Source: Streptomyces odontomachi (lineage in GTDB: Bacteria; Actinomycetota; Actinomycetes; Streptomycetales; Streptomycetaceae). Taken from it: DNA of 64,000 nt. Made by a program: the position numbers and the translations under genes. Below, one piece after another: positions 8,749-16,808 of the stretch. The stretch lies in assembly GCF_024435355.1 (NCBI RefSeq), contig NZ_JAMJWG010000005.1, positions 186,001-250,000 on the forward strand. Direction: 5' to 3'. Each line of letters opens with the position of its first letter. The first letter of the stretch is position 1. The notes below the pieces were generated by a model. That model ran no database searches. It saw only the letters and a program-made list of their open reading frames with translations, and had not been told where the DNA came from.

Positions 8749-8778
8749 TTGACGCGTGAACGGGGAGCGCTCTATCGT
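8749..8778 (+). promoter_or_regulatory. Predicted promoter of the GH43 gene
   Basis: TTGACG (8749-8754), an 18-base spacer and TATCGT (8773-8778). A leader of about 180 bases follows. Confidence 0.5.
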
Positions 8779-8791
8779 CTGACCGATATTC

Positions 8792-8814
8792 CGAACTTTG
8801 TTCGAGATTTCGAA
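8792..8814. promoter_or_regulatory. Overlapping CGAA/TTCG palindromes, putative hemicellulase operator
   Basis: CGAAC-TTT-GTTCG (8792-8804) overlaps TTCGA-GATT-TCGAA (8801-8814). Both are perfect inverted repeats sharing the central TTCG. They begin 13 bases after the predicted -10, where a repressor would block transcription. Similar CGAA-containing inverted repeats are known upstream of Streptomyces hemicellulase genes. Confidence 0.55.
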
Positions 8815-8964
8815 GTCCGCCGTGACGGACCGCCCGCCACCTCCTCGCCGTCACCCCCGCGCGCCCATGCGGCCCTTCGCCCCGCTCCGCCCGCTCCGCC
8901 TGCTCCGCCCGCTCCACTCCACTGGCCCTTTCCCTTCCGTCCCCACGCCACCTCGGAGACCAGG

Positions 8965-10341
8965 ATGAGTGCACGCCCCCACCTGTCCCGTCGCAGCCTC
9001 CTCGGTGTGACCGCCGCCGTGCCGCTGGCCCTCTCAATGGGTGCCGGCACCGCCCGCGCCGCCGATGCGGCGTACGTGATGTGCTATTTCACCGAGTCGA
9101 CCAACCTCGGCGACGGCACCAACTACGGCCTGCACCTCGCCGTGAGCACGGACTCGCTCAACTGGACGCCGCTCAACCAGAACAACCCCGTGGCCACCCC
9201 CACCGCGGGCGCCGGCGGGCTGCGCGACCCGTTCATCCTGCGCAAGCGGGACGGGACCTTCGTCGTGCTCGCCACCGACCTCAAGGGCACCGACTGGAGT
9301 TACAACAGCCAGTACATCCACGTCTGGGACTCCACCGACCTGCGCTCCCTCACCGGCTACCGGCGCATGAAGCTGCACGACATGACCACCCACAGCTGGG
9401 CGCCGGAGGCCTTCTGGGACGCGGGCAGAGGCCAGTACGCGGTCATCTACTCCTCGGTCAACAGCAGCGGCCACAACGTGATCATGGTCAACCACACCAC
9501 CGACTTCGTCACGGCTTCGTCCCCGCAGGTCTTCTTCGACCCTGGCTACGAGGTCATCGACGGCGACATGGCCGTCGGCGTCAACGGCTACAACTACCTG
9601 TTCTTCAAGAAGAGCGGCGGGCTCGTGGCCGCCCGCTCCACTTCCCTCGACCCGGGCAGCTTCACCGAGTTCAGCGGCAGCGTCTCGCACGGCGGCACCG
9701 AGGCCCCGACCGTCTACAAGTCACTGACCTCGAGCACCTGGTACCTGTGGGGCGACACCTACACCCCGAACGGCGTCTTCTACGCCTGGCAGAGCAGCAA
9801 CCTCGCCTCCGGCAGCTGGACGGCCCTCGACCAGAAGACGTACACCCAGCCGGTCAACTCCAAGCACTGCGGCATCGCGACGATCACCACGACCGAGTAC
9901 GACAACCTGATCGCGAAGTGGGGCGCCCCGACCTGGAACCGGCTCAAGTCCCACAACTTCCCGGACCGCTACGTGCGCCATTCCGACTACGTCGGCCAGA
10001 TCGACACGTACCCCATCGAGCCCTACCTGGACTCGCTGTGGAAGCTGGTCCCCGGTCTCGCCGACGGCTCCGGGGTCTCCTTCCAGTCCGTCAACTACCC
10101 GACCCGCTACCTGCGGCACTACGACTACCAGCTGCAACTCGACGTCAACGACGGCACCTCGACGTTCGCAGCGGACGCCACCTTCTACCGCACGTCCGGC
10201 CTGGCCGACTCGTCCTGGGCGTCCTTCCGCTCGTACAACAACCCGACCCGCTACATCCGCCACTACGACTACGTGCTGCGCATCGACCCGATCTCCACGG
10301 CCACCGAGCAGCAGGACGCGACGTTCCACGTCGGCTACTGA
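8965..10341 (+). CDS. Secreted GH43-like hydrolase with C-terminal AbfB (CBM42) arabinose-binding domain
   Basis: 458 residues. A Tat-like signal (LSRRSLLGVTAAVPLALSMG, cleavage near ARAAD) precedes a five-bladed-propeller catalytic region with GH43-type landmarks: GLRDPFILRKRDG, HSWAPEAFWD and TEAPTVYKS. From about residue 320 an AbfB domain shows three related lobes (RLKSHNFPDRYVRHSDY, FQSVNYPTRYLRHYDY, FRSYNNPTRYIRHYDY). The enzyme probably removes arabinofuranose or related units from arabinan, arabinoxylan or galactan outside the cell. The ATG at 8965 has GGAG 6 bases upstream. Monocistronic, with the operator described above. Confidence 0.85.
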   Translation: MSARPHLSRRSLLGVTAAVPLALSMGAGTARAADAAYVMCYFTESTNLGDGTNYGLHLAVSTDSLNWTPLNQNNPVATPTAGAGGLRDPFILRKRDGTFVVLATDLKGTDWSYNSQYIHVWDSTDLRSLTGYRRMKLHDMTTHSWAPEAFWDAGRGQYAVIYSSVNSSGHNVIMVNHTTDFVTASSPQVFFDPGYEVIDGDMAVGVNGYNYLFFKKSGGLVAARSTSLDPGSFTEFSGSVSHGGTEAPTVYKSLTSSTWYLWGDTYTPNGVFYAWQSSNLASGSWTALDQKTYTQPVNSKHCGIATITTTEYDNLIAKWGAPTWNRLKSHNFPDRYVRHSDYVGQIDTYPIEPYLDSLWKLVPGLADGSGVSFQSVNYPTRYLRHYDYQLQLDVNDGTSTFAADATFYRTSGLADSSWASFRSYNNPTRYIRHYDYVLRIDPISTATEQQDATFHVGY

Positions 10342-10490
10342 GGCGCCGGCATCGAGGCGCCGGCCGGCAGTGCAGGAATGCGGCTTCCAACGGGTGATTC
10401 GGCCGCGTGACGCGTGGCGGTCGGCGCGGCGGCGGGAAGGGCCATCTGCATACCGGAACGCCGGACACATCACGGGCAGGGAGCACCCCT

Positions 10491-10811
10491 ATGCCGAAGT
10501 TCCTCATCCAGGCCAGCTACACCGCCGAGGGCGCGGAGGGGCTGCTGAAGGAAGGCGCGAGTGGCCGCCGCGCGGCCGTCGACCGCGTCGTCGCCGAACT
10601 CGGCGGGACCGTCGAGGCCATGTACTTCACCTTCGGGGAGGACGATCTCGTGTCCATCCTGGACTTCCCCGACTCGGTGTCCATGGCCGCGGTCAGCCTC
10701 ACCGTCAAGGCCAGCGGCGCGATCCACAGCCGGGCCACGCCGCTCCTCACCCCTGATGAGATCGACGAGGCCGCCCGCCGTCAGGTCCCCTTCCGCCCTC
10801 CCGGCGCGTAG
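10491..10811 (+). CDS. GYD-domain protein
   Basis: 106 residues, close to the usual length of this family. It begins MPKFLIQASYTAEGAEGLL and has the alternating pattern of a ferredoxin-like alpha/beta dimer (GGTVEAMYFTFGEDDLVSILDFPD). GYD proteins are small cytosolic proteins of unknown function. The ATG at 10491 has AGGGAG 7 bases upstream. No transcriptional partner is evident; the next gene starts about 40 bases downstream on the same strand and may be co-transcribed. Confidence 0.85.
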   Translation: MPKFLIQASYTAEGAEGLLKEGASGRRAAVDRVVAELGGTVEAMYFTFGEDDLVSILDFPDSVSMAAVSLTVKASGAIHSRATPLLTPDEIDEAARRQVPFRPPGA

Positions 10812-10850
10812 CGGCCGTCCCGGCCACGCCCGGGCCGCACTCGTGCCAGG

Positions 10851-11987
10851 GTGGACCGGGAGCCACGTGGCTCGGCGATGGGGAGGGGCGGGGGCGCTGC
10901 TGTCGTGAGTGTGCTGTTCGGGTGGAGCGCGGGCGGTCCGGTGGCCGGTGTGGTCGGGGGACTCGTGGGCCTGATGGCCGTCGCCGCCTCCCGCCGTGCG
11001 ACCTCCGGGCGCGACGCGCGGGGCCCGGTCCCGAGGGAGCGAGCCGGTGCACGCGCCGCCACCGTTGAGCAGGCGCCGTCGACCCATCCGCCGCATCCCG
11101 CCCTGCGACGCACCCTGACCGGCCACACCGCGCGGGTGACGGCGGTGGTGTTCGGCCCGGACGGCAGCTGGCTCGCCACCGCCGGCGAGGACGCGACCGT
11201 GCGGGTCTGGGACGCGGCCAGCGGCGAGGAGCGTCACACCCTCACCGGACACCGCGGGAAGGTGACGTCGGTGGCGGTGAGTCCCGACGGCGGTTGGCTC
11301 GCCTCCGCCGGGGTCGACGGGACGGTGCGGATCTGGGACCCGGCCGGCGGCGCGGAGCGCCGTGCCCTGACCGGCCACGTGGGCCGGGTGACGGCGGTGG
11401 CGGTGAGCCCGGACGGCAGTTGGCTCGCCTCCGCCGGGATCGACGAGACGGTGCGGGTCTGGGACGCGGTCACCGGGGAGACCCGCCGCATCCTGCACGG
11501 TCACACCGACTCGGTCTACTGCGTGGCGGTCGGTCCGGACGGCACCTGGCTCGTCTCCGCCGGCGACGACAAGACGCGACGGATCTGGGACGTGGCCACG
11601 GGAGAGCGCCGCACCCTGCACGGGCCCACCACCCAGGTGGCGGCGGTGGCGGTGAGTCCGGACGGCGCCTGGTTCGCCACCCTCGGATACGGCACGGCGG
11701 TGCGGATCTGGGACGTGGCCGGCGGCGCGGAACTCCGGGCCCTGACGGGCCATACCGGCTGTGCGACGGACGTGGTGGTCAGCCCGGACGGCAGCTGGGT
11801 CGCCACCGCCGGCGAGGACGCGACCGTGCGGATCTGGGACGCGGCCACCGGCGAGGAGCGCCGCGCGCTGCACGGCCACACCGGCTCGGTGGCGGCGGTG
11901 GCCATCAGCCCGGACGGTGCCTGGCTCGCCAGCACCGGCGATGACGGGACCGTCCGGATGTGGGACCCGACCACCGGCTGCCCGTAG
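10851..11987 (+). CDS. Membrane-anchored WD40 beta-propeller protein
   Basis: 378 residues if started at GTG 10851; ATG 10878 and GTG 10905 are in-frame alternatives and none has an ideal ribosome-binding site. A hydrophobic segment (VLFGWSAGGPVAGVVGGLVGLMAV) suggests a membrane anchor. After a linker come seven WD40 units of about 42 residues, each following LTGH...SPDGSWLA(S/T)AG.D.TVR(V/I)WD, enough for one closed seven-bladed propeller. Blade 5 is degenerate (LHGPTTQ, GYGTA). The blades are very alike, so they arose by recent internal duplication. WD40 propellers scaffold protein complexes; no partner is encoded nearby except possibly the kinases. Confidence 0.85.
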   Translation: MDREPRGSAMGRGGGAAVVSVLFGWSAGGPVAGVVGGLVGLMAVAASRRATSGRDARGPVPRERAGARAATVEQAPSTHPPHPALRRTLTGHTARVTAVVFGPDGSWLATAGEDATVRVWDAASGEERHTLTGHRGKVTSVAVSPDGGWLASAGVDGTVRIWDPAGGAERRALTGHVGRVTAVAVSPDGSWLASAGIDETVRVWDAVTGETRRILHGHTDSVYCVAVGPDGTWLVSAGDDKTRRIWDVATGERRTLHGPTTQVAAVAVSPDGAWFATLGYGTAVRIWDVAGGAELRALTGHTGCATDVVVSPDGSWVATAGEDATVRIWDAATGEERRALHGHTGSVAAVAISPDGAWLASTGDDGTVRMWDPTTGCP

Positions 11988-12043
11988 GCCTCCCGCCCCG
12001 CCGCGCCCCCCGGCCCGCGTTCACCTGCCCCTGCCCGCGCGCC

Positions 12044-14119
12044 TCACCCGGGCAGCCGCAGCGCACGACGAAGGAAGTCCCGTTCGTGCGTGAGGAGGTT
12101 GGCCGCCACCGTCGGGTCCGAGGGCGTGTGGGCGGTCCGGGGCAGCGGGAGGACCTCGTGGGGGCGGCCGGCCGCCAGGAGCGCGGCGGAGAAACGCAGG
12201 GTGTGCGCCGGGATCACGTTGTCGTCGGCGAGTCCGTGCACCAGCAGGAGCGGCCGGCTCAGCGTGGCGGCCTCCAGGACCGGTGAGCAGCGGTCGTAGG
12301 CCTGCGGGTACCGGTCGGGGTGGCCCAGGTGGCGCTCCCGCCAGTGCGTGTCGTACAGCCGCTGGTCGGTCACCGGCGCCCCGGCGATCGCGGCGTGGAA
12401 GACGTCCGGGCGGCGCAGGACCGCCAGGGCGGCGAGGAACCCGCCGAAGGACCAGCCCCGGACGGCCACCCGGGTCAGGTCCAGTTGGGGCCGTAGCGCT
12501 GCGGCCTCCGTCAGACCCTGCACCTGGTCCTCCAGTACGGGTCCCGCGATGTCGAGGTGGATCGCCCTCTCCCAGGCGGGCCCGCGGCCGGGAGTGCCGC
12601 GCCCGTCCACCGCGAGCACGGCGAAGCCCTGCTCGGCGAACCACTGGGAGACGTACGTCGACCACGTGCGCGCCGCGTTCACCTTCCGCAGCGCCGGCCC
12701 GCCGTAGGAGTCCACGAGCACCGGCAACGGCCCGTCGTCGGGGCGGTGCCAGGACGGCAGGAAGAGCGCGGCCCGCACGGCACGGGGACCCAGGCGGAGG
12801 AGCTCAGGCCGGGGTTCCAGCACCGGGAGCTCGGCGTGGGAGACGATCTCCGCGGTGCGCGTGCGTGGCTGCGGCTCGCCCCGGTCGACGTGGACGGTCG
12901 TGCGGACGCCGTGGCGGTTCGCGGAGCGGGTCGTCACGACGGTGGTGCCGCCCCGGCACGTGCCGCCGTGCACGCCCGGCTCACCGCTGAGCCGCCGCAA
13001 CCCGCGCTGCGGGTCGTGGCTCCACAGGTGGGTCTCGGCCGGATCGTCGCCGGACGCGGTGAACAGCACCCGGTGGCCGTCGACCGCCAGGACCGCGCCG
13101 ACCTGGAGACCGGGCGGGGTGACGGGGCGCCCGGCCACCAGCAGGCGGCGCGTGTCCTCCCGGTCGGCGGTGCTCACGAGGGCGCCCGAGCCGGTCCGCG
13201 CCGGCAGACCGGGGACGAGCTGCACCCATGCGTCGTCGCGCTGTTCGGCGAGGACGGTGATGGCGCCGGTGCCGGGCTCGATCCCGCACACCTGGACATG
13301 GCGCTGGTCACGGCTCTGTACCGCGGCGAAGGGCCCGTGCCCGTCCCAGCCCGCAGCGGTGAGGTACTCGAACGCCGCGGTGTCCCACGCCACCCGGATC
13401 AGCGAGCCGGGCGGACCGTCCACCGGGGCGATCCACAGGCTGACGTCGGCGTTGGCCGTGCCCGCGGCCGGATAGCGGATGGCGGACGGAGGGCGCGCGG
13501 GATCCGAAGGATCGCTGAGGTACCAGCGCTGGACGGGCGTGCTGTCCACCCGGGCGACCAGCAGCCGCCGGCCATCGGGCGCCCACCAGTAGCCGCGGTG
13601 CCGGCCCATCGACTCCGCCGCCACCTGCTCGGCGCGCCCGAAGCAGACCTCGGGCCCGTCCGGCGCCGCGAGCGTCCGGTCACGGCTGCCGTCGGCCTCC
13701 ACCACGCGCAGCGCGCCGCCGCCGGCATACGCGATCCGCTCGCCGGTCGGGTCCGGCCGCGGATCGGCCACCGGCTCCACGACGGGCAGCCGGCGCAGCT
13801 CGCCGTCCGCGGTCCGGACCGTCCACAGCCGCCCGCCGAGCGTGAAGGCCAGTACCGTGCAGGCGTCGTCGGCGGCGTAGTCGACGATGCCGCCGGACGG
13901 TTCCTGCTGGGGGTCCGTCAGCCGCCGCGGGTCCGCCAGCAGCCGTTCCTTCCCGGTCGGCACGTCCAGCGCCCACAGGCACGAGACCGGGTCCTGCCCG
14001 GCCCTGCTGCGCAGGAAGAAGACGGTGTCGCCGTCCGGTGAGACGGTGAACCGGCTCGGGGTGCCGAGCGAGAAGCGTCGGGTACGGGCGAGCTGGTGGG
14101 GGAGTTCGTCTGCGGGCAT
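12044..14119 (-). CDS. S9-family prolyl oligopeptidase / dipeptidyl-peptidase IV-like serine peptidase
   Basis: 691 residues. An N-terminal beta-propeller (about 1-430, with PDG and DPIL-type blade repeats) precedes an alpha/beta-hydrolase domain. The catalytic triad is visible: Ser557 in GWSFGG, Asp632 or 633 in HGLADDNV, and His664 in RTAHTP. The propeller contains AEQVAAESMGRHRGYWWAPD, the Glu-rich segment that in DPP-IV relatives binds the peptide amino terminus, favouring dipeptidyl-peptidase activity. No signal peptide, so it is likely cytoplasmic. The ATG at 14119 has AGGGTG 7 bases upstream. Divergent from the ECF sigma operon. Confidence 0.88.
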   Translation of the reverse strand: MPADELPHQLARTRRFSLGTPSRFTVSPDGDTVFFLRSRAGQDPVSCLWALDVPTGKERLLADPRRLTDPQQEPSGGIVDYAADDACTVLAFTLGGRLWTVRTADGELRRLPVVEPVADPRPDPTGERIAYAGGGALRVVEADGSRDRTLAAPDGPEVCFGRAEQVAAESMGRHRGYWWAPDGRRLLVARVDSTPVQRWYLSDPSDPARPPSAIRYPAAGTANADVSLWIAPVDGPPGSLIRVAWDTAAFEYLTAAGWDGHGPFAAVQSRDQRHVQVCGIEPGTGAITVLAEQRDDAWVQLVPGLPARTGSGALVSTADREDTRRLLVAGRPVTPPGLQVGAVLAVDGHRVLFTASGDDPAETHLWSHDPQRGLRRLSGEPGVHGGTCRGGTTVVTTRSANRHGVRTTVHVDRGEPQPRTRTAEIVSHAELPVLEPRPELLRLGPRAVRAALFLPSWHRPDDGPLPVLVDSYGGPALRKVNAARTWSTYVSQWFAEQGFAVLAVDGRGTPGRGPAWERAIHLDIAGPVLEDQVQGLTEAAALRPQLDLTRVAVRGWSFGGFLAALAVLRRPDVFHAAIAGAPVTDQRLYDTHWRERHLGHPDRYPQAYDRCSPVLEAATLSRPLLLVHGLADDNVIPAHTLRFSAALLAAGRPHEVLPLPRTAHTPSDPTVAANLLTHERDFLRRALRLPG

Positions 14120-14161
14120 GGCCGGCACCCTGTCACCCGCGGGTGCGCCGGGCGATCCTTT

Positions 14162-14195
14162 TACCGAATGCAGCGGATTACTGAATGCGACGGAA
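14162..14195. promoter_or_regulatory. 17-bp tandem direct repeat TAC(C/T)GAATGC
   Basis: TACCGAATGCAGCGGAT (14162-14178) is followed immediately by TACTGAATGCGACGGAA (14179-14195), 13 of 17 bases identical. It lies between the divergent S9 peptidase and the ECF sigma gene, about 80 bp upstream of the latter. It could be a regulator site or tandem -35-like elements for the ECF factor. Confidence 0.35.
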
Positions 14196-14275
14196 CGGGG
14201 CGGGGTGGGAGTGGGCGCTCGGATCGCCGCCGGCGTGCGTGAACCGTGTGCCGTGCCGCGAGCGATAGAGGGGGC

Positions 14276-14860
14276 GTGAGACTGTTCCGCCCCGCAGGGG
14301 CAGACCGAGATGACGACGCGGCGCTGCTGCGCGCCGTGGCACGGGGGGACCAGGCCGCGCTCGCCGAGCTGTACGACCGGCACGCGGGCTGGTTGCACGC
14401 GCGGCTGGCACGTCGCTGCGGGGACCCGGAGACCGTCCGCGAAGCCCTTCAGGACACCTTCGTCACCGTGTGGCGCTCCGCCGGGACGCACCGCGGCGGT
14501 GCGTGCGGCGGCTGGCTCTGGGTGATCGCAGCGCGGCGTCTCGTGGACGCGCAACGCACCCGGGCACGGAACGAACGCGTCGCGCACGAACCGCCGGCGG
14601 CTGCCCCGTCCGCCGAGGACCGGGTGCTGGCCGGCCTCGAGTACGGGGACGTGGGTACCGCGTTCGACCGGATGTCGCCGGAGCTGCGCGAGGTGTTGCG
14701 GGCCACCGTCATCGACGGTCTGACCACCCGGGAAGCCGCGCTCGTGCTGGGGATACCGGAGGGCACGATCAAGACCCGCGCCCTGCGGGCCCGCCGCGAA
14801 CTGCGCACCCTGCTGTCCGAACTGTCGACGCCCGGACTTCCGTTGGGGGATGCCCTGTGA
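14276..14860 (+). CDS. ECF-type RNA polymerase sigma factor
   Basis: About 194 residues with region 2 (ALLRAVARGDQAALAELYDR, then DPETVREALQDTFVTVWRSA) and region 4 (LREVLRATVIDGLTTREAAL, then LGIPEGTIKTRALRARREL). The region 4 HTH sequence is classical. The start is GTG 14276, preceded by AGAGGGGG. The stop overlaps the next start in GTGA, so this and the following four genes are translationally coupled. The next gene is its probable zinc anti-sigma factor. Targets are unknown. Confidence 0.9.
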   Translation: MRLFRPAGADRDDDAALLRAVARGDQAALAELYDRHAGWLHARLARRCGDPETVREALQDTFVTVWRSAGTHRGGACGGWLWVIAARRLVDAQRTRARNERVAHEPPAAAPSAEDRVLAGLEYGDVGTAFDRMSPELREVLRATVIDGLTTREAALVLGIPEGTIKTRALRARRELRTLLSELSTPGLPLGDAL

Positions 14861-15933
14861 CGTGGAAGTGGAAAGAGCCGCGGCCGGAGGGCCCCGCATC
14901 CCGTGCTTGGCATGTGGACGCGGAGATGAGCGCGCGTTACGCGGCGGGGTCCCTCCCGGAGCTCGCCGCCTGGTCCTTGGAGAAGCACGTCGAGGCGTGC
15001 AGCCGATGCGCCGCCCTGGTGTCGCGTGCGGTCCTCACCACCGGTGTGGCGGCGGACCTGGCGGAGGCGCGCGCGTCGGTGCTGGCGACCATCGGCGACA
15101 TGGCAGGGGGAGCGGAGGACGGAAGGGGAGCCGAGAAGGCCGCCGGCCCTGCGGCTGCGGGGGGCGTGCGGCGCGCGGGAGGTGCGGCGATCGGAGCGGG
15201 CGGCACGGGCTTTCGCCGGTCCCTCGCGGGCGTCGGCCGTCGGCTCGGCCGGGTCGCCTGGGCCGCCGGCCCTGCGCTGCGGGGGCCGTGGATCGTCGCG
15301 CTGGTACTGGTGTGTGCCGGCGCCGTGGCGCTGGCGCACGGCGCGGGGTCCGACGGCATGCGTCCGCTGCTGCTCACGCTGGCGCCCCTGCTGCCCCTGC
15401 TGGGCGTGGCGCTCTCCTACGGGCCGGGCGCCGACCCGATGTACGAGATCAGCGCCGCGGCGCCGGGCGGCGGACTGCGGTTGCTGCTGACCAGGACCGC
15501 CGCCGTGCTCGGGGTGAGCCTGCCGCTGCTCACCGCCGCCGGCGCCGTCCTGCCGGGTCCCCCGGGCGCGCCGGGTGCCGCGGCCTGGCTGCTGCCGGGT
15601 CTCGTCCTGGTGCTGGCGGCGCTCGCGCTCGGCTCGTACCTCGGCTGCCGCACGGCCACCGGAATCGTCGCCGCCTGCTGGACGTGCGCCGTCCTGCTGC
15701 CGGTGCTCTCGGCGCACGGCGTGCCCGCGTCCGGCGCCGGGGGCGACGGCATCATCCCGACGGCCGCGCTCGCCCGGCAACTTGCGCACTACCTGTCGGG
15801 AGCGGCCGCGCAGGGCGGTTGGGCCGCTGCCGGCGCGCTCTGCGCGGGGCTGCTGGCGCTGCGCCGCCATGCGTTCGACTTCGGCCCGGGCTCCGGCCGC
15901 GGGTTCGTGCGGAACCATCTGGAGAACCCGTGA
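14857..15933 (+). CDS. Zinc-binding anti-sigma factor with membrane domain
   Basis: 358 residues. The N-terminal 60 residues carry the ZAS signature H-x3-C-x2-C (His44, Cys48, Cys51) with an upstream His19, typical of zf-HC2 anti-sigma factors that hold an ECF factor inactive. The rest is an Ala/Gly-rich linker and about six hydrophobic helices (for example PWIVALVLVCAGAVALAHG and WLLPGLVLVLAALALGSYL), making it an unusually large integral membrane anti-sigma factor. The membrane part resembles the permease-like proteins downstream, so it may sense the state of the transporter. It starts with the GTG inside GTGA. Confidence 0.85.
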   Translation: MTWKWKEPRPEGPASRAWHVDAEMSARYAAGSLPELAAWSLEKHVEACSRCAALVSRAVLTTGVAADLAEARASVLATIGDMAGGAEDGRGAEKAAGPAAAGGVRRAGGAAIGAGGTGFRRSLAGVGRRLGRVAWAAGPALRGPWIVALVLVCAGAVALAHGAGSDGMRPLLLTLAPLLPLLGVALSYGPGADPMYEISAAAPGGGLRLLLTRTAAVLGVSLPLLTAAGAVLPGPPGAPGAAAWLLPGLVLVLAALALGSYLGCRTATGIVAACWTCAVLLPVLSAHGVPASGAGGDGIIPTAALARQLAHYLSGAAAQGGWAAAGALCAGLLALRRHAFDFGPGSGRGFVRNHLENP

Positions 15934-16808
15934 CCCCTGCCGACCCTCTCGATTCCACCGGCGCCACCCGCACCACCGGTCGCGCCGGCACCCCCGGCGC
16001 GACCGGCAGCACCGGCACGCCCGGTGCCACCGTCCAGGTGGCCGGATTGACCGTCCGGCACCGCAGGACCGTTGCGCTCGACGGTGTCGACCTCGTCTTC
16101 GGCCCGGGAGTGCACGGGTTGCTCGGCCCGAACGGCGCGGGCAAGACCTCCCTGATCCGCGTGCTGGCCACGGTCGCACGCGCCGACGGCGGCCGCGTCG
16201 AACTTCTCGGTCACGATCCTTCCCACCACCGGGGCCGCACGGCGGCCCGGCGCAGGCTCGGCTATCTGCCGCAGGAGTTCGGGTACTACCCGGGTTTCAC
16301 CGTGCGGGAGTTCGTCGCGTACGTGGCCTGGCTCAAGGACCTGCCGGGTGACCGGGCACGGGCGGCGGTCGAGCGGGCCGTGGCACGGGTCGGGCTCGCG
16401 GACCGCATCGACGCGAGGATGAGGACGCTGTCCGGGGGCATGGTGCGACGGGCCGGCATCGCGCAGGCCATCGTCAACGATCCGGCCGTGCTGCTGCTCG
16501 ACGAGCCGACCGCCGGCCTCGACCCCGAGCAGCGGGTCGAGTTCCGTGCGCTGTTGCGGGGCCTCGGCACCGCAAGCACCGTGATCGTCTCCACGCATCT
16601 GGTGGAGGACGTGGCCGCAGCGTGCAGCGAGGTCACCCTCCTGTCGGCCGGTCAGGTGGCCTATCGGGGCACGCCCGCATCCCTCGCCGAACTCGGCGAG
16701 CGAGCGGACGGCACGGCGGTGGACGGCAACCCCATCGAGCGGGGTTACACGCTCGCCCTGCACGGCCACCGTGCCGGGACGGCGCCGAGTGGAAAGGCAC
16801 GCGGATGA
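15930..16808 (+). CDS. ABC transporter ATP-binding protein
   Basis: 292 residues. After a 35-residue Gly/Thr/Pro-rich lead (GATGSTGTPGAT) come Walker A GPNGAGKT (66-73), a Q-loop in YLPQEFGYYPGF, the signature LSGGM, Walker B AVLLLDEPTAGLDP and the switch His in STHLVED. This fits the subclass that pairs with polytopic ABC-2-like proteins for export. The GTG start overlaps the preceding stop, with GGAG 5 bases upstream. The two following membrane proteins are the likely permease subunits. The substrate is unknown. Confidence 0.92.
   Translation: MTPADPLDSTGATRTTGRAGTPGATGSTGTPGATVQVAGLTVRHRRTVALDGVDLVFGPGVHGLLGPNGAGKTSLIRVLATVARADGGRVELLGHDPSHHRGRTAARRRLGYLPQEFGYYPGFTVREFVAYVAWLKDLPGDRARAAVERAVARVGLADRIDARMRTLSGGMVRRAGIAQAIVNDPAVLLLDEPTAGLDPEQRVEFRALLRGLGTASTVIVSTHLVEDVAAACSEVTLLSAGQVAYRGTPASLAELGERADGTAVDGNPIERGYTLALHGHRAGTAPSGKARG

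Larger units (their letters stand above)
8538..8964. other. Intergenic region with microsatellites and the GH43 promoter
   Basis: It holds CTCCGGCAC repeats (8541-8573), four copies of TGCCCCTC(A/G) (about 8689-8725), a promoter and operator (listed separately), and CCGCTCCGCC repeats (8884-8915) in the leader. No gene. Confidence 0.7.

Noticed and set aside
14850..16808. Long frame upstream of the ABC ATPase
   Set aside because: Frame open through the anti-sigma gene in a second reading frame; the overlapping GTGA start at 15930 with GGAG is clearly the true start.
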